Of a stretch of 53,185 nucleotides of DNA, positions 52,368 to 53,185 are shown one piece after another. The DNA lies in the NCBI GenBank assembly GCA_014804695.1, contig JAAUZJ010000001.1:1-53185 (forward strand), read 5' to 3'. Each line of letters starts with the position of its first letter. Position 1 is the stretch's first letter. Origin of the DNA: Lachnospiraceae bacterium. GTDB lineage: Bacteria; Bacillota; Clostridia; Lachnospirales; Lachnospiraceae. A model generated the notes under the pieces. That model ran no database searches. It had not been told where the DNA came from and worked only from the letters and a program-made list of their open reading frames with translations. Position numbers and translations under genes: made by a program.

Positions 52368-53185
52368 TCACAACGCTCCAATTACCGTCAATCCAAGAAA
52401 TATCAACGGTGCCGCCACGATCACACTATCAAAGCGGTCCATAATCCCACCATGTCCCGGTATCAGTTTTCCATAATCCTTTATATCATGATCTCTTTTT
52501 ATCGCAGATGCCGCCAAATCCCCCACCATTGAAAGAAGCGCTCCTACTGCTCCAAGGCACATAGCGCTGATCCAGTTTAGCTGCAATGCATCCGTCGAAT
52601 AAGGATTGATAATATAATTCGTGTACAATCCGAATAGAACTGCCGCGCCTACAACTCCTCCTACTGCGCCTTCTATTGATTTCTTGGGACTTAACTTGGG
52701 CGCCATCTTATGTTTTCCGATTAAAATGCCTACACAGTAGGCGCAGGTATCGCTGCCCCATGAACACAAAAATAGCAGCCATATTAAATATATACCGTCG
52801 CCAAAGCCTTCACGTATCATGTAAATGAAGGATAAGAGCACAGGTGCATAAACCATTTCAAAAAATGCCGTCATTACATTTACTGCCTTGAATTTTGGAA
52901 ATGCAAATACATACACAAACATATATATGAGCAGTGACACTATAATGCCTGCTCCTAACGCATAATATATGACACTTGTGTCATATTCTTCTACCCCAAG
53001 CGCTGCTATATATAATCCTATATAATAAAGAAGTATAAGTACAACTCCGGTTATTTCAAGACCATTTAACTTTTTTTCATGTATTCCTACACCTGTAGCC
53101 TTAGTTAGTTCAAGGTAGGCGATAACAGATATAAGGCAAAGTGCTGCTGCCAGAACCGGACCGCCTGTGAAAATAAGCGCAAGTG
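52368..53185 (-). CDS. cdsA: Phosphatidate cytidylyltransferase, 5' end outside window
   Basis: Membrane enzyme making CDP-diacylglycerol for phospholipid synthesis. The frame is open from the window end to the stop at 52368, so the N-terminus is missing. At least six membrane helices are visible. The C-terminal signature SAIKRDHDIKDYGKLIPGHGGIMDR matches the CDP-diglyceride synthetase pattern. It lies 73 bp before dxr. The annotated start near 52940 is only an internal methionine. Confidence 0.94.
   Translation of the reverse strand, partial: LALIFTGGPVLAAALCLISVIAYLELTKATGVGIHEKKLNGLEITGVVLILLYYIGLYIAALGVEEYDTSVIYYALGAGIIVSLLIYMFVYVFAFPKFKAVNVMTAFFEMVYAPVLLSFIYMIREGFGDGIYLIWLLFLCSWGSDTCAYCVGILIGKHKMAPKLSPKKSIEGAVGGVVGAAVLFGLYTNYIINPYSTDALQLNWISAMCLGAVGALLSMVGDLAASAIKRDHDIKDYGKLIPGHGGIMDRFDSVIVAAPLIFLGLTVIGAL

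Noticed and set aside
1..53185. CRISPR arrays, rRNA or ordinary tRNA genes
   Set aside because: No regularly spaced repeats and no tRNA or rRNA signatures were seen apart from the tRNA-like part of ssrA.

Overview
The window looks like a stretch of chromosome from an anaerobic Clostridia bacterium of the family Lachnospiraceae; the genus cannot be fixed from the sequence. Supporting signs are low-to-moderate GC, Gram-positive ribosome-binding sites, the linked order priA-def-fmt-yugP-rsmB-rlmN-PP2C-prkC-rsgA, secG-rnr-smpB-ssrA, a MurE with the meso-diaminopimelate DNPR motif, a DUF5688 protein and BspA-type leucine-rich repeats. Most genes lie on the minus strand.

Layout. 1-2.6 kb: a Fic protein cut by the window edge and a MATE-like membrane protein, each behind a copy of the same strong promoter. 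2.7-7.3 kb: a GH42 beta-galactosidase, then a CdaR-type regulator divergent from glycerate kinase. 7.4-11.2 kb: a coiled-coil protein, an AgrC/AgrA-like two-component pair and an alpha/beta hydrolase. 11.3-26.9 kb: a housekeeping block on the minus strand for translation quality control (rsgA, rlmN, rsmB, fmt, def), signalling (prkC and its PP2C phosphatase), replication restart (priA), cell wall (murE), 1-phosphofructokinase and recJ.

26.9-40.6 kb is the accessory part. Next to recJ are the remains of a serine-recombinase C-terminus and a Phd/RelE-type toxin-antitoxin pair. Then follows a 12.7-kb element bounded by 15-bp direct repeats, one inside the 3' end of the tmRNA gene ssrA and one inside the 3' end of a large serine recombinase. 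The element carries the recombinase, a type I toxin with a convergent RNA, a JAMM/RadC protein, a DUF5688 protein, a secreted MBG-like protein, a DUF3102-like protein, and an operon of two related small proteins, a ClpP paralog and a short VirD4/TraG-like ATPase. No relaxase or mating-channel genes are visible, so it is either mobilisable or a remnant. Five near-identical 16-bp palindromes (GTTCRGACGTCYGAAC) are scattered only through this element, mostly in front of its operons, and suggest a dedicated but unidentified regulator.

40.6-53.2 kb returns to core genes: ssrA, smpB, rnr and secG; then a signalling cluster of BspA-like LRR protein, MoxR-type AAA ATPase, a 57-residue protein, a second Ser/Thr kinase and a second PP2C phosphatase; then a lipoprotein, the RseP protease, Dxr, and CdsA cut by the window end. 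Two families of small palindromic elements are scattered between core genes.
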